Position numbers and translations under genes: made by a program
Shown here: piece after piece, positions 17,080-25,441 of the stretch
Layout: every line of letters starts with the position of its first letter
How positions within the stretch are numbered: position 1 is the stretch's first letter
From: Paenibacillus gyeongsangnamensis
Lineage (GTDB): Bacteria > Bacillota > Bacilli > Paenibacillales > NBRC-103111
Reading direction: 5' to 3'
DNA length: 64,000 nt
Assembly: GCF_027533625.1 (NCBI RefSeq)
Contig: NZ_JAQAGZ010000009.1
Span: 186,001-250,000, forward strand
Notes under the pieces: model-generated
The model's database searches: none
What the model was told of the DNA's origin: nothing
The model's input: only the letters and a program-made list of their open reading frames with translations

Positions 17080-17124
17080 GCGCTGGTCCTAGTAAGACAA
17101 GGACGGCGTAGCCGTTTATCCTGG
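17080..17124 (+). repeat. Structured 45-bp repeat R1, copy a
   Basis: GCGCTGGTCC...TTTATCCTGG element shared with 24096-24140 and 30885-30929. It contains two small stems: GTCC(T/T)xG...CAAGGAC and ACGGC-GTA-GCCGT (the second is perfect in this copy). It begins 9 nt after an intrinsic terminator, on the same strand as the preceding gene. The leader ATCAACCTTGAT seen in the other two copies is shortened to TTGTTGAT here. Confidence 0.75.
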
Positions 17125-17445
17125 TCGTTCCAGGGCCGGTCGTTGCACCAGTCAAAACTGCATCCTAACATTAATGACGGCATTCCGCCTTCCCCTTGAA
17201 TCGACAATAACCGCGCCGTTGCGCGGTTTTTTCGCATGCATACGGCGCTTGGTTAAAATCGGTCTATCCGAAGTTAAATCTTGATCATGGGCGCTGCGGG
17301 GGCGGTAGAGGGGGTGCGCGGCCGGTCGGCCGGCCCGGAATCGGCTCGGTTCAACCGCCGGAGAACAAGTTAACAGCAGGCTATAGCATGTTCCTGTATT
17401 CCGGATAATAATTAGCTCAATCACACCAAAGAGAGGGGACAGCTT
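17125..17445 (+). other. 320-nt spacer with orphan terminator before the sugar ABC operon
   Basis: No gene is recognised. A second strong intrinsic terminator lies at 17209-17232. The section 17280-17440 contains G-rich and AT-rich DNA leading to the ABC operon RBS (AGAGAGGGG). No clear -35/-10 pair stands out. Confidence 0.5.
17209..17232 (+). terminator. Orphan intrinsic terminator
   Basis: AACCGCGC-CGTT-GCGCGGTT followed by TTTT. No open reading frame ends just upstream, so it may close a small RNA that starts near the R1 repeat or be a relic of a lost gene. Confidence 0.8.
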
Positions 17446-18417
17446 ATGAGCTTGCCGACCGATCTGCCGTCCAACGGTGCCATCAAGCAGAACAGTAAAG
17501 TGTCATTCACGCGTAAATCTTGGGTAAGGGATCTCATTCGAGACCGTTGGATGTACCTGATGCTGCTGCCGGGCGTTGTTTACTTCCTAATATTCAAGTA
17601 TGTTCCGATGTACGGGATTCTGATGGCCTTCCAGGACTATAAGCCGCATATCGGCATGCTGAACAGCCCATGGGTGGGGCTGAAGCACTTCCAGCGCTTC
17701 TTCAGCGAACCGTCCTTCTGGCAGCTGTTCACGAATACCTTCCTGCTCGCCATCTATAATATGATTTTCTTCTTCCCGCTGCCGATTGTTCTTTCTCTCA
17801 TGCTCAATGAAGTGAGAAAGACCGGCTTCAGGAACTGGGTGCAAACGATGGTATATATTCCCCACTTCGTCTCGTGGGTCGTCGTGGTCGGTATCTTCTA
17901 TCTGCTGCTGACGACGGAAGGCGGCGTGCTGAACGAGCTGCTGTTCGCCATTACGGGGAAGAAAATTGCTTTCCTGCTGGAGCCCGAGTGGTTCCGGACG
18001 ATGATTATTACCCAATCCATCTGGAAAGAAGTCGGCTGGGGCACGATCATCTTCCTTGCGGCGCTGTCAGGCGTCGACGTTCAGCTGTATGAAGCCGCCC
18101 GCATGGACGGTGCAGGCCGCTGGAGACAGCTGTGGCATATTACGCTTCCGGCAATCCGGAGCACCATCATCATTCTTCTCATTCTTCGTCTCGGCAAGTT
18201 TCTGGACGCCGGCTTCGAGCATATCTTCCTCATGCTGACCCCGACGAACCGGGAAGTCGGCGAAGTGTTCGATACGTACGTTTACGTGAAAGGTCTTACA
18301 CAATCGCAGTACAGCTACAGTGCCGCGGTAGGCTTGTTCAAATCCGCCGTAGGTCTCGTCCTTGTCATGGGGTCCAACTGGCTCGCCAAGCGCTTCGGGC
18401 AAGAAGGCGTATATTGA
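17446..18417 (+). CDS. Sugar ABC transporter permease, LplB type
   Basis: A 323-residue integral membrane protein with about six helices (36-58, 97-118, 133-157, 185-205, 230-252, 285-307) and the permease EAA loop (YEAARMDGAGRWRQLWHITLP, about 207-228) that contacts the ATPase. The start RDRWMYLMLLPGVVYFLIFKYVPMYG is typical of the LplB/YtcP group in Paenibacillus, which imports complex oligosaccharides. It is the first gene of a permease-permease-binding protein operon without its own ATPase gene; these systems normally share a general MsmX-type ATPase (established for the family). RBS GAGAGGGG. Confidence 0.93.
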   Translation: MSLPTDLPSNGAIKQNSKVSFTRKSWVRDLIRDRWMYLMLLPGVVYFLIFKYVPMYGILMAFQDYKPHIGMLNSPWVGLKHFQRFFSEPSFWQLFTNTFLLAIYNMIFFFPLPIVLSLMLNEVRKTGFRNWVQTMVYIPHFVSWVVVVGIFYLLLTTEGGVLNELLFAITGKKIAFLLEPEWFRTMIITQSIWKEVGWGTIIFLAALSGVDVQLYEAARMDGAGRWRQLWHITLPAIRSTIIILLILRLGKFLDAGFEHIFLMLTPTNREVGEVFDTYVYVKGLTQSQYSYSAAVGLFKSAVGLVLVMGSNWLAKRFGQEGVY

Positions 18418-18467
18418 TTCCGCAGCAAGCCCGCTTCACAAGAATAACGACTGGAGGTCGATGAGCC

Positions 18468-19361
18468 ATGAGTTCCGCAAGCGCCGTGGTCAAACAAGAC
18501 AATACGTTCGGCAATAAAATTTTCGACGGCATCAACTATGTGCTGCTGACGATCATCGCTCTGATAACGGTTCTGCCGTTCATTTACATTCTGGCGGTGT
18601 CCTTCACAAGCCCCCATGAAGTGGCCAAGGGCGGGTTTATCCTGTTTCCGAAGGAATGGTCGCTGTCCGCATACAGATACATTTTCTCAACGAATACCCT
18701 GGTGCGCAGCTTGGGCGTATCGATCTATGTGACGTCGGTCGGCACGCTGATCAACCTGATTCTCACCTCGCTGATGGCCTATCCGCTCGCCCGCCGGACG
18801 CTCCGGGGCCGCCAGCCGATCCTGATGGCCGTTCTGTTCACGATGCTCTTCAGCGGCGGCATGATTCCGACTTACTTCGTCGTCAAGGCGATGGGACTGA
18901 CGAACTCCCTCTGGGCGCTTATGATTCCGAATGCGATTAATGCGTTCAACCTGATCGTGCTTAAAAACTTCTTCCAGGAAATCCCTGCCGAGCTAGAGGA
19001 AGCGGCGCGTATTGACGGCAGCAGCGATATCGGGGTGCTGATCAAGATCGTGCTTCCGCTTTCCGCACCGGCGATGGCCACCTTCGGTTTGTTCTACGCC
19101 GTAGAGCATTGGAACCAATTCTTCAACGCGATCATGTACATTAACGACAACACGAAGTGGCCGATTCAAGTGCTGCTCCGCGAGATCGTCATCCTGGCGC
19201 AGAGCCGGATCGGCGATACGTCCTTCGACGAGACGGAGATTCAGCCACTGACGATCCGGATGGCGGCGATCGTTTTTGCAACCATTCCGATTATGATCGT
19301 GTACCCGTTCCTTCAGAAGCATTTTGCCAAGGGCGTCATGCTCGGCTCCGTGAAGGGGTAA
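18468..19361 (+). CDS. Sugar ABC transporter permease, LplC/AraQ type
   Basis: A 297-residue integral membrane protein with six helices and the EAA loop (LEEAARIDGSSDIGVLIKIVLP, about 171-192). The second inner-membrane subunit of the importer, 50 nt after LplB. Motifs LPFIYILAVSFTSP and FTMLFSGGMIPTYFVVKAMGL are characteristic of LplC/YtcP. RBS GGAGG. The C-terminal KHFAKGVMLGSVKG is the usual end of the family. Confidence 0.93.
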   Translation: MSSASAVVKQDNTFGNKIFDGINYVLLTIIALITVLPFIYILAVSFTSPHEVAKGGFILFPKEWSLSAYRYIFSTNTLVRSLGVSIYVTSVGTLINLILTSLMAYPLARRTLRGRQPILMAVLFTMLFSGGMIPTYFVVKAMGLTNSLWALMIPNAINAFNLIVLKNFFQEIPAELEEAARIDGSSDIGVLIKIVLPLSAPAMATFGLFYAVEHWNQFFNAIMYINDNTKWPIQVLLREIVILAQSRIGDTSFDETEIQPLTIRMAAIVFATIPIMIVYPFLQKHFAKGVMLGSVKG

Positions 19362-19399
19362 TTCATAAATCATCTTGTTAGAAATTAGGGGGACTATCC

Positions 19400-20920
19400 A
19401 TGAATTCCAAAATGAACAAGCGCGTCGCCTTATCCACGGCGCTCATCCTGACATGCGGCACGCTGGCCGCTTGCGGCGGCGGAGCGGGAGGCAAGAATGC
19501 GGCTCCGGCGAAGGAAGACGCCGGCCCGACGAACATCTCCATCGCCATGACCCAGGTAGGCGACATCCCGGCGAAGGATAACGAGGTTCAGCAGCTGATC
19601 GAGAAGTATACGAACACGAAGCTCGACATTCAATGGATTCCGAATGCGGCATACAACGATAAGGTGAACGTCATGATCGCCTCGAACGACCTGCCGAAGA
19701 TGCTGAAGGTGCAGTACAACCCGAATATCGTCAGCTCGCTTCGTTCCGACCAGTTCTGGGAGGTCGGCCCTTACCTGAAGGACTACAAAAATTTGTCCGC
19801 CCAGAACAAGCTGTTCTACGACAACATTTCCGTGGACGGCAAAATCTACGGCGTACCGAACTTCAGCGACATGGGCCGGGCGTCCGTAGTTTACCGGAAG
19901 GATTGGCTCGACGCCCTTGGGCTGAAGCTCCCTACTACGATCGACGAATGGTACAACGTGACGAAGTCCATGACCTTGAACGATCCGGACAAGAACGGCA
20001 AGAACGATACCTACGGTCTGATGCTGTTCAAGAAATACAACGAAGGCGCGTACTCCTTGACGACGCGGCTCGCGACTTCCTTGGGCGCTCCGAATAAGTG
20101 GGCGGTGGACAAGGACAGCAACTTCACGCCGGAATTTATGACGAAGGAATACAACGACGTCCTGAAGCTGTTCAAGCGTCTGTATGACGAGAAGCTGATC
20201 AACCAGGATTTTGCGGTATTCGATTCCACGGAAGCGGACAAACTGTTCGACTCCGGCCGCGCGGGCCTCAAGGTCGCGGTAGCGCAAACCGGTAAGAGCC
20301 AGGCGGACCGCTTGTCGAAGAACGATCCGAAGGCGGTCGTCGACGTCGAGCCGATCAAAGGCCCGCAGGGCATTCGCGTCTCCGGCGAACCGGGGAACAG
20401 CGGCTTCTACGTCTTCCCGAAATCGTCCGTGAAGACCGAGGCGGAGCTCCGCAAGCTGCTCGCCTTCGAGGATAAAATGATGGATCCGGACGCGGCCACG
20501 CTCCTCATGCGCGGTGTCGAGAACAAGCATTACGTCAAGACGTCCGACAACAAGACGGAATACAAGGATTTCACCGCGTTCCAGCGCGAAGTGAAGCCTT
20601 ACCGCGACAACTTCCCATATGTCGAGGGCTTCAACGTGCTTCCGCTTAAAGATACGCCGATCGGCGAGAAGGGTGTCAATATCGCGAAAGAAAACAATAA
20701 GTACATCGTGCCGAATCCGGCATTGACGCTGACTTCCGCCACATATAACGACCGCGGCAGCGAGATCGATCAAATGATCGCCGACGCGCAAACCAATTTC
20801 ATCATGGGCAAAATCGACGATGCCGCTTATCAAGGCGAAATCGACAAGTGGAAAAAAGCCGGCGGCGACAAAATCATGGCCGAATACAAAGCGGACTACC
20901 TCAAGACACGCAAAAAATAA
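19400..20920 (+). CDS. Extracellular solute-binding lipoprotein, LplA type
   Basis: A 506-residue lipoprotein. The signal peptide ends in lipobox LAAC (Cys25), followed by a GGGAGG linker. The mature part (from about 45) follows the family 1 binding-protein pattern: ISIAMTQVGDI, QLIEKYTNTKLDIQWIP, GKIYGVPNF, YRKDWLDALGLKLPTTIDEW, KNGKNDTYGL. These proteins capture oligosaccharides and deliver them to the two permeases just upstream. RBS TAGGGGG lies 8 nt before the ATG. A GC-rich hairpin terminator follows the stop, ending the transporter operon. Confidence 0.93.
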   Translation: MNSKMNKRVALSTALILTCGTLAACGGGAGGKNAAPAKEDAGPTNISIAMTQVGDIPAKDNEVQQLIEKYTNTKLDIQWIPNAAYNDKVNVMIASNDLPKMLKVQYNPNIVSSLRSDQFWEVGPYLKDYKNLSAQNKLFYDNISVDGKIYGVPNFSDMGRASVVYRKDWLDALGLKLPTTIDEWYNVTKSMTLNDPDKNGKNDTYGLMLFKKYNEGAYSLTTRLATSLGAPNKWAVDKDSNFTPEFMTKEYNDVLKLFKRLYDEKLINQDFAVFDSTEADKLFDSGRAGLKVAVAQTGKSQADRLSKNDPKAVVDVEPIKGPQGIRVSGEPGNSGFYVFPKSSVKTEAELRKLLAFEDKMMDPDAATLLMRGVENKHYVKTSDNKTEYKDFTAFQREVKPYRDNFPYVEGFNVLPLKDTPIGEKGVNIAKENNKYIVPNPALTLTSATYNDRGSEIDQMIADAQTNFIMGKIDDAAYQGEIDKWKKAGGDKIMAEYKADYLKTRKK

Positions 20921-20946
20921 TCACTTTAACTACGGCAGCAATGAAC

Positions 20947-20986
20947 GTTCAGCCGGGAGGACCCTCCTTCCGGCTGAACATTTCTT
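20947..20986 (+). terminator. Terminator of the sugar ABC operon
   Basis: GTTCAGCCGG pairs perfectly with CCGGCTGAAC over a 13-nt loop, then ATTTCTT. Confidence 0.75.
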
Positions 20987-21023
20987 ACAAGCTTAGTCTA
21001 AACAGAAGGGGATGGGGACTGGG

Positions 21024-22316
21024 ATGAAGAAAAGATATGCGGTATGCGGAGTAAGCAACCGGGCGATCGGCATGTTTATCGGGCCGATGCTGACGACGTT
21101 CGCGGGAACGTGTGAAGTGGTGGCGCTGCTGGACATCGATCCGAAGCGGCATGAGGTGTGCAAAAGCAAATACCCGCAAATGGCGGACGTTCCGGAATAT
21201 ACGCCGGAGCAGTTCGACCGGATGGTAGCGGAAGCGAAGCCGGACGTTATCCTGGCCGTCGGCCGTGACGATACGCATGCCGGATATATCGTGCGCGCGT
21301 TGGAAAAGGATCTCGATGTGTTGACCGAGAAGCCGATGGCTACGACGGGCGCGGATTGCCGCCGCATTTTGGACGCCGAAGCGCGCAGCAAGGGCAAGGT
21401 GACGGTGACGTTCAACTACCGGTACGCCCCGATCCATACGAAGATCAAAGAGATGGTGCTGGAGGGCAAGCTCGGCCGCATCACTTCGGTCGATTTGAAC
21501 TGGTACATCGATACGTACCACGGCCCCAGCTACTTCAAGCGCTGGAACCGGATCCGGGAAATTTCCGGCGGGCTCTCGATCCATAAGAGCTCCCATCACT
21601 TCGATCTGGTGAACTGGTGGATCGGCCAGAAGCCGGTCGAGGTGTTCGCTTACGGCGCGCTGAACTATTACGGTCCGGACGGCGAGCTGAATCCGAAGAA
21701 GGAAGACGGACGCTACTGCGACACCTGCGACGTTCGCCAGGATTGCCAATATTATACCCGCTGGACGACCCGTTCGCAGAACCAGTCGGTGAAGGACGAC
21801 CATCTGGGCACCGTGAAGACGGACGGCGCTTATTCCGGGTATCGCCCCGACGCCTGTATTTACGATTCCGAGATCAACATCGAGGATACGTATGCCGCTA
21901 CGGTGCGTTATGACGGCGGCACGCTGCTGAGCTACTCCGTCAACTTCTCGCTGCCGTATGAAGGCTACCGGCTCGCGATCAACGGCACCAAGGGACGTCT
22001 CGAGACGATGGAATACCATGCGCCGTCCCGTACGCCGTTCCCGACGGAAGTGCAGACGATCGATTACTTCCCGCTGTTCGGCTCGAAGGAAACGATCCAC
22101 GTCGTGCAGCGCGAAGGCGGACACGGCGGCGGCGATCCGGTGCTTCTCGAGGACCTGTTCCTCGGTCCCGATCCGAAGCGTCCTTACAGCATACTGTCCG
22201 GCAGTGAAGACGGGGCTTATTCGATCGGCACCGGGGAAGCGGTATGGCGCTCCGTGAAGGAGAACCGTCCGGTTCGGCTGGAGGACGTCCTTTCCGGGAA
22301 TTTGCAGCCGGTTTAA
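21024..22316 (+). CDS. Gfo/Idh/MocA-family sugar oxidoreductase
   Basis: A 430-residue NAD(P)-dependent enzyme. The start is set at ATG 21024 with GGGGATGGGG upstream; ATG 21012 is an in-frame alternative. The N-terminal Rossmann part has CGVSNRAIGMFIGP, a DIDPKR acidic turn that suggests NAD, and TEKPMA (the EKP motif, about 103-105). The C-terminal alpha/beta part contains SGGLSIHKSSHHFDLVNWW (about 182-200). Unusual for the family is a Cys cluster CDTCDVRQDC (about 232-241) in an insert, which could bind a metal. Such enzymes oxidise or epimerise sugars and uronic acids. The position after the oligosaccharide importer suggests use of an imported sugar (inference). Confidence 0.85.
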   Translation: MKKRYAVCGVSNRAIGMFIGPMLTTFAGTCEVVALLDIDPKRHEVCKSKYPQMADVPEYTPEQFDRMVAEAKPDVILAVGRDDTHAGYIVRALEKDLDVLTEKPMATTGADCRRILDAEARSKGKVTVTFNYRYAPIHTKIKEMVLEGKLGRITSVDLNWYIDTYHGPSYFKRWNRIREISGGLSIHKSSHHFDLVNWWIGQKPVEVFAYGALNYYGPDGELNPKKEDGRYCDTCDVRQDCQYYTRWTTRSQNQSVKDDHLGTVKTDGAYSGYRPDACIYDSEINIEDTYAATVRYDGGTLLSYSVNFSLPYEGYRLAINGTKGRLETMEYHAPSRTPFPTEVQTIDYFPLFGSKETIHVVQREGGHGGGDPVLLEDLFLGPDPKRPYSILSGSEDGAYSIGTGEAVWRSVKENRPVRLEDVLSGNLQPV

Positions 22317-22325
22317 CAAATTGCA

Positions 22326-22357
22326 AGGCCTCCGTGTTCCGGCATGGAGGTCTTTTC
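22326..22357 (+). terminator. Terminator of the oxidoreductase gene
   Basis: AGGCCTCC pairs with GGAGGTCT (one G-U) over a 12-nt loop, followed by TTTT. Confidence 0.75.
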
Positions 22358-22390
22358 CCGTATGCTGAAGAAGAAGAGGAGGGAAACGAT

Positions 22391-23409
22391 ATGAACCCAT
22401 GGAGACCGGATACGTTTATTGCAAGGCTGAGGGAGAAGGGGCTAAAGGAGGCTGCTGACGGGAACCTGTCCGAGACGGAGCGGGCGCGGAACGGCTGGCC
22501 GAGCGGCTTCAGCCGGTACCCGGGGAACGGGCCGAGCTTGCTCCGAAGCTGCTGGAGATGACGGACTGCGGCGATGTGATCCGCGAGCGTGTGGAGATCG
22601 GCATGTGCGAGGGGCTGCGGATGCCTGTTTACGTGCTGCGCCCGAAGCAGGCGGCCGGGCATTTGCCTGTGGCTCTTGCGCTGCACGGCCACGGTTACGG
22701 CAGCCGGGAGATCGTCGGGCTCTCGCCGGAGGGCGAGGAGCAGGCGGAGGGTAGCGGCATCCATAAGCATTTTGCGGTCGGCCTCGCGCGCCGCGGCTGC
22801 CTTGTCGTCGCACCCGAGCTGCTCGGCTTCGGCGACCGCAGGCTGGAGGAGGATGTGCAGGCCGGTCCGCGGCAATCGTCCTGCCCGCAGCTTGCCTCTT
22901 ATTTGCTATTGATGGGCAAGACGCTTGCGGGCGTGCGCACATTCGAGGCGATGCGGGCGATCGATTACGCCCTGGCGCGGGAAGACGCACGGCCGAATGC
23001 GGGAGTCGGCTGCATGGGACTGTCGGGCGGTATGATTGCGGCCCTGACCGCCGTGCTGGACGAGCGTATTCAGGCTTGCGTGCTCAGCGGCTATGCCAAT
23101 ACGTATCAAGACAGCATTCTCTCGCGCAAGCACTGCCTCGACAATTACGTCCCCGGGCTGCTGGAGCTGGGCGAAATGGCCGATCTCCTCAGCCTATATG
23201 CGCCGAGGGCGCTGTATGTGGAGTCGGGAACGAAGGATACCGTATTCCCGCTGAAGGGCTCGCTTGCCGCCGCCGAGACGCTCCAAGCGGCGTACCGGGC
23301 GCTGGGGGCGGAGGACCGCTTCGTGCACGAGGTATTCGAGGGACGGCATGAGATATCCGGCGCGCACGCGTACGATTGGCTGAAGGCGCAGCTGAGCGGA
23401 GCGTCCTGA
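22391..23409 (+). CDS. Alpha/beta hydrolase (dienelactone-hydrolase-like) with probable frameshift
   Basis: A well-placed ATG at 22391 (GAGGAGGG upstream) begins MNPWRPDTFIARLRE, the usual start of this family, but that frame ends at 22561. The remainder (AERLQPVPGERAELAPKLLEM onward) continues in another frame to 23409, with the switch near 22485-22495. The downstream 283-residue part holds the full catalytic set: nucleophile in GLSGGM (Ser), Asp in ESGTKDTVFP, His in EGRHEIS, plus HGHGYGSRE (oxyanion region). An internal start at 22558 is badly spaced from its GGAG. So this is either a recent frameshift, a sequencing error, or a shortened enzyme. Probable role: hydrolysis of an ester in carbohydrate use. 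Confidence 0.65.
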
Positions 23410-23533
23410 GTGCCGCCGGGCCTTGGGACACCGGGAGCTTACGGCGCGCGCGCTGCAACCTTTTCGCCGGGTGAGCCGTAAAAAGAAGGGAGAGGAGCGA
23501 ACGCTCCGAACGTTAGCCTTAGGAGGTGCCGTC

Positions 23534-24031
23534 ATGTCTAAGACGGTCTATTTCAAGGACAACTTTTTCTCCAGCGGCGAGACGGATATTACGGACGCAC
23601 AGGGAGCGGTTATCGGGACGTTGGATTTGCAGAGCATGTTCACCTCGGGAGTGACGGTCAGGAATGATGCTGGCGAGCCGGTCGTCCGCGGACAATTCCG
23701 GTTCATGGCCAGAGGCTGGCACGTGTATGACCGTTACGAGGAAGAAATCGGGGTGCTGAAGGCGAAATTCGCCTTTTTCAAAAAAAGGTACGTTTATGAG
23801 AGCGTCAAATTCGGGGAGTTCCTGATCGAAAGTCCGGCGTTCTCGAGGGAATATACGATGACGACGGGCGATGGGCGGGATGCGGCCCATTTTCGGAGGG
23901 TGAGCGGGTTTTTCGCCGCCGGCGCGTACGAGCTGACGAACCGTTCGGAGCTGCCGACGGAGGAGCTGGTGGTCGTCATCATGGGCGTCCATGCGTATAT
24001 CAAACAGCAGCAGTCTTCGGCCGCGACGTAA
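23534..24031 (+). CDS. Tubby C-terminal-like (LURP-one-related) protein
   Basis: A 165-residue protein from ATG 23534 (AGGAGG 7 nt upstream). No signal peptide or membrane segment. Predicted all-beta with one C-terminal hydrophobic helix (TEELVVVIMGVHAYIKQQQ). The pattern of DAQGAVIGTLDL, GEPVVRGQFRFMARGWHVYD and EEIGVLKAKFAFFKKRYVYE resembles the tubby/LURP-one beta-barrel fold, in which a central hydrophobic helix fills the barrel. Function in bacteria is not established for most members. A strong terminator follows. Confidence 0.6.
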   Translation: MSKTVYFKDNFFSSGETDITDAQGAVIGTLDLQSMFTSGVTVRNDAGEPVVRGQFRFMARGWHVYDRYEEEIGVLKAKFAFFKKRYVYESVKFGEFLIESPAFSREYTMTTGDGRDAAHFRRVSGFFAAGAYELTNRSELPTEELVVVIMGVHAYIKQQQSSAAT

Positions 24032-24042
24032 ACGGCAAAAAA

Positions 24043-24077
24043 CCTTCAAGGATCCTAAGGATCTTTGAAGGCTTTTC
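24043..24077 (+). terminator. Intrinsic terminator after tubby-like gene
   Basis: CCTTCAAGGATC pairs with GATCTTTGAAGG around CTAAG, followed by CTTTTC. Confidence 0.85.
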
Positions 24078-24095
24078 GCATCAACCTTGATAATC

Positions 24096-24140
24096 GCGCT
24101 AGTCCTTGTAAGACAAGGATGGCGTAGCTGTTTATCCTGG
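24096..24140 (+). repeat. Structured 45-bp repeat R1, copy b
   Basis: Same element as 17080-17124. GTCCTTG-TAAGA-CAAGGAT retains pairing by a G-U wobble, and ATGGC-GTA-GCTGT retains pairing by U-G and G-U wobbles when read on the plus strand. Preceded at 24078-24095 by CGCATCAACCTTGATAATC, which can form a small ATCAA/TTGAT stem and is shared with copy c. Begins 18 nt after a terminator. Confidence 0.8.
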
Positions 24141-24149
24141 CTTCCGGGC

Positions 24150-25262
24150 TTAGAAAATGCTGCGCTTCCAGCCGCCGAGCTTTGCGAACGCTTCGACATA
24201 GAAGTAATCCCCGTAGATCAGGGAAACGTCGATATTTTCACCGGCCGGCTTGTGTCCCGTTCCGTGCAGCAGAATCGCTTCGTGCTCCGGAAGGTCCCAA
24301 GTGGCGTAGCTTTCCGTGAGCGACTTCAGAATCCGCTTGGCCGCCTCCGTATAGAAGCGCGCTTCCGCCGCCGATACGTGATTCGCGAGCTCGAGCAGCC
24401 CTGAAGCGGCGATTGCTGCGGCCGAGCTGTCGCGCGGAGCATCCTCAAGATGATCGTCGCGGAAATCCCAATACGGCACATGATCCTCCGGCAGCGAGGC
24501 CAGGAAGAAGTGCGCCACGCGTTTGGCCGCCTCGATATACCGGGCTTGCCTCGTGTATTTATACGTATTGGCCATCCCGTAGATCGCCCATGCCTGTCCC
24601 CGGCTCCAGGCCGACTGAGGACCGTAGCCCTGGCCGCCGATGGATTCGATGAAAGCGCCGGTTTCGGGATCGAAGCTGACGATATGGTTGACGGAGCCGT
24701 CGGGCCGGATAAAATGCTCCAGCGCCATATCGGCGTGCGCAACGGCGATATGCTTGAACCGGGCGTCGCCGGAAGCTTCGGAAGCCCAGAAGAGCAAGCT
24801 CAGGTTCATCGTGCAGTCGATGATAGCCCAGCCGATCTTGTCCCCGTTCCAGGCACGGATGAAGCGTCCCGCCAGGTTGAACCGGCCGGCAAGGAAATTG
24901 GCCGCTTGGAGACCGCGGCGCAGGCCGTCGGCATCGCCGGTAATTTTATGCTTGATGACGGCGGTCGAAAGGAATTGAAAGCCCACGTCATGGTGAAGAT
25001 CCTCGGAGGCTTGGAGCAGCCACGGCTCGATCTCCTCGTCCCAACGCCAAGCCGCTTCCTTGTAATGATCCTTGCCCGTCATGTCATGCATAATCCACAG
25101 AAGCCCCGGCCAAAAGCCCGACGTCCACCAATCGCTTCCCGTGCTGTCGTAAACGCCGTCTTGTCTAGCCACATGAGGGCACTTGTCGCCGATTTGCCCG
25201 ATCATCCGGTCGACCTTCGGCTGCAGACGTTCGAGCACCGAGCTGATATACGCTTGATCCAT
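24150..25262 (-). CDS. Glycoside hydrolase family 88-type unsaturated glucuronyl hydrolase
   Basis: A 370-residue cytosolic enzyme. The start at ATG 25262 is favoured by GGGGAGG 10 nt upstream; an upstream in-frame start at 25298 lacks one. The (alpha/alpha)6-barrel family signature is clear: WWTSGFWPGLLW, LHHDVGF (first catalytic Asp), IIDCTMN (second Asp), YGPQSAWSRGQAWAIYG, DSSAAAIAASGLLEL, and DVSLIYGDYYF-like end. GH88 enzymes hydrate and cleave the 4,5-unsaturated uronic acid left by polysaccharide lyases, so the imported oligosaccharides are probably uronate-containing (inference). No signal peptide. Controlled by the paired palindromic operator directly upstream (25308-25355). Confidence 0.9.
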   Translation of the reverse strand: MDQAYISSVLERLQPKVDRMIGQIGDKCPHVARQDGVYDSTGSDWWTSGFWPGLLWIMHDMTGKDHYKEAAWRWDEEIEPWLLQASEDLHHDVGFQFLSTAVIKHKITGDADGLRRGLQAANFLAGRFNLAGRFIRAWNGDKIGWAIIDCTMNLSLLFWASEASGDARFKHIAVAHADMALEHFIRPDGSVNHIVSFDPETGAFIESIGGQGYGPQSAWSRGQAWAIYGMANTYKYTRQARYIEAAKRVAHFFLASLPEDHVPYWDFRDDHLEDAPRDSSAAAIAASGLLELANHVSAAEARFYTEAAKRILKSLTESYATWDLPEHEAILLHGTGHKPAGENIDVSLIYGDYFYVEAFAKLGGWKRSIF

Positions 25263-25307
25263 TGCTGAATTACCTCCCCATAATTCGCTGTTTTCCAAGG
25301 AAAGTAT

Positions 25308-25355
25308 AACATTGAAACGTTTAAATTAAAAGAAAAATTTAAACGTTTCAATGTT
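25308..25355. promoter_or_regulatory. Double LacI-family-type operator in front of GH88 gene
   Basis: AACATTGAAACGTTTAAATT is repeated as its exact complement after an 8-nt spacer, giving a perfect 20-bp inverted repeat. Each arm contains TTGAAACGTTTAAA, itself a near-palindrome with the central CG typical of LacI/GalR-family operators. Two operators 28 bp apart centre to centre suggest cooperative repression of the GH88 gene. The cognate regulator is not in the window. Confidence 0.7.
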
Positions 25356-25365
25356 AGGGTGAGCG

Positions 25366-25416
25366 TGAAAAACAAAGCAGCCCTCCGGCACGGAAAGCGT
25401 TCCGTGGCAGAGGGCT
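25366..25416 (-). terminator. Intrinsic terminator of the aldose epimerase gene
   Basis: Read leftward: AGCCCTC and GAGGGCT flank an inner stem CACGGAA/TTCCGTG, followed by GCTTTGTTTTTC. Confidence 0.85.
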
Positions 25417-25441
25417 ATCGAATCTCGCGATGAATTATCGT

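Noticed and set aside
19430..20833. 467-codon minus-strand frame opposite the solute-binding protein
   Set aside because: Antisense shadow without motifs; the plus strand has a lipoprotein signal and family blocks.
20985..22400. 471-codon minus-strand frame opposite the oxidoreductase
   Set aside because: Shadow; very basic translation and no RBS.
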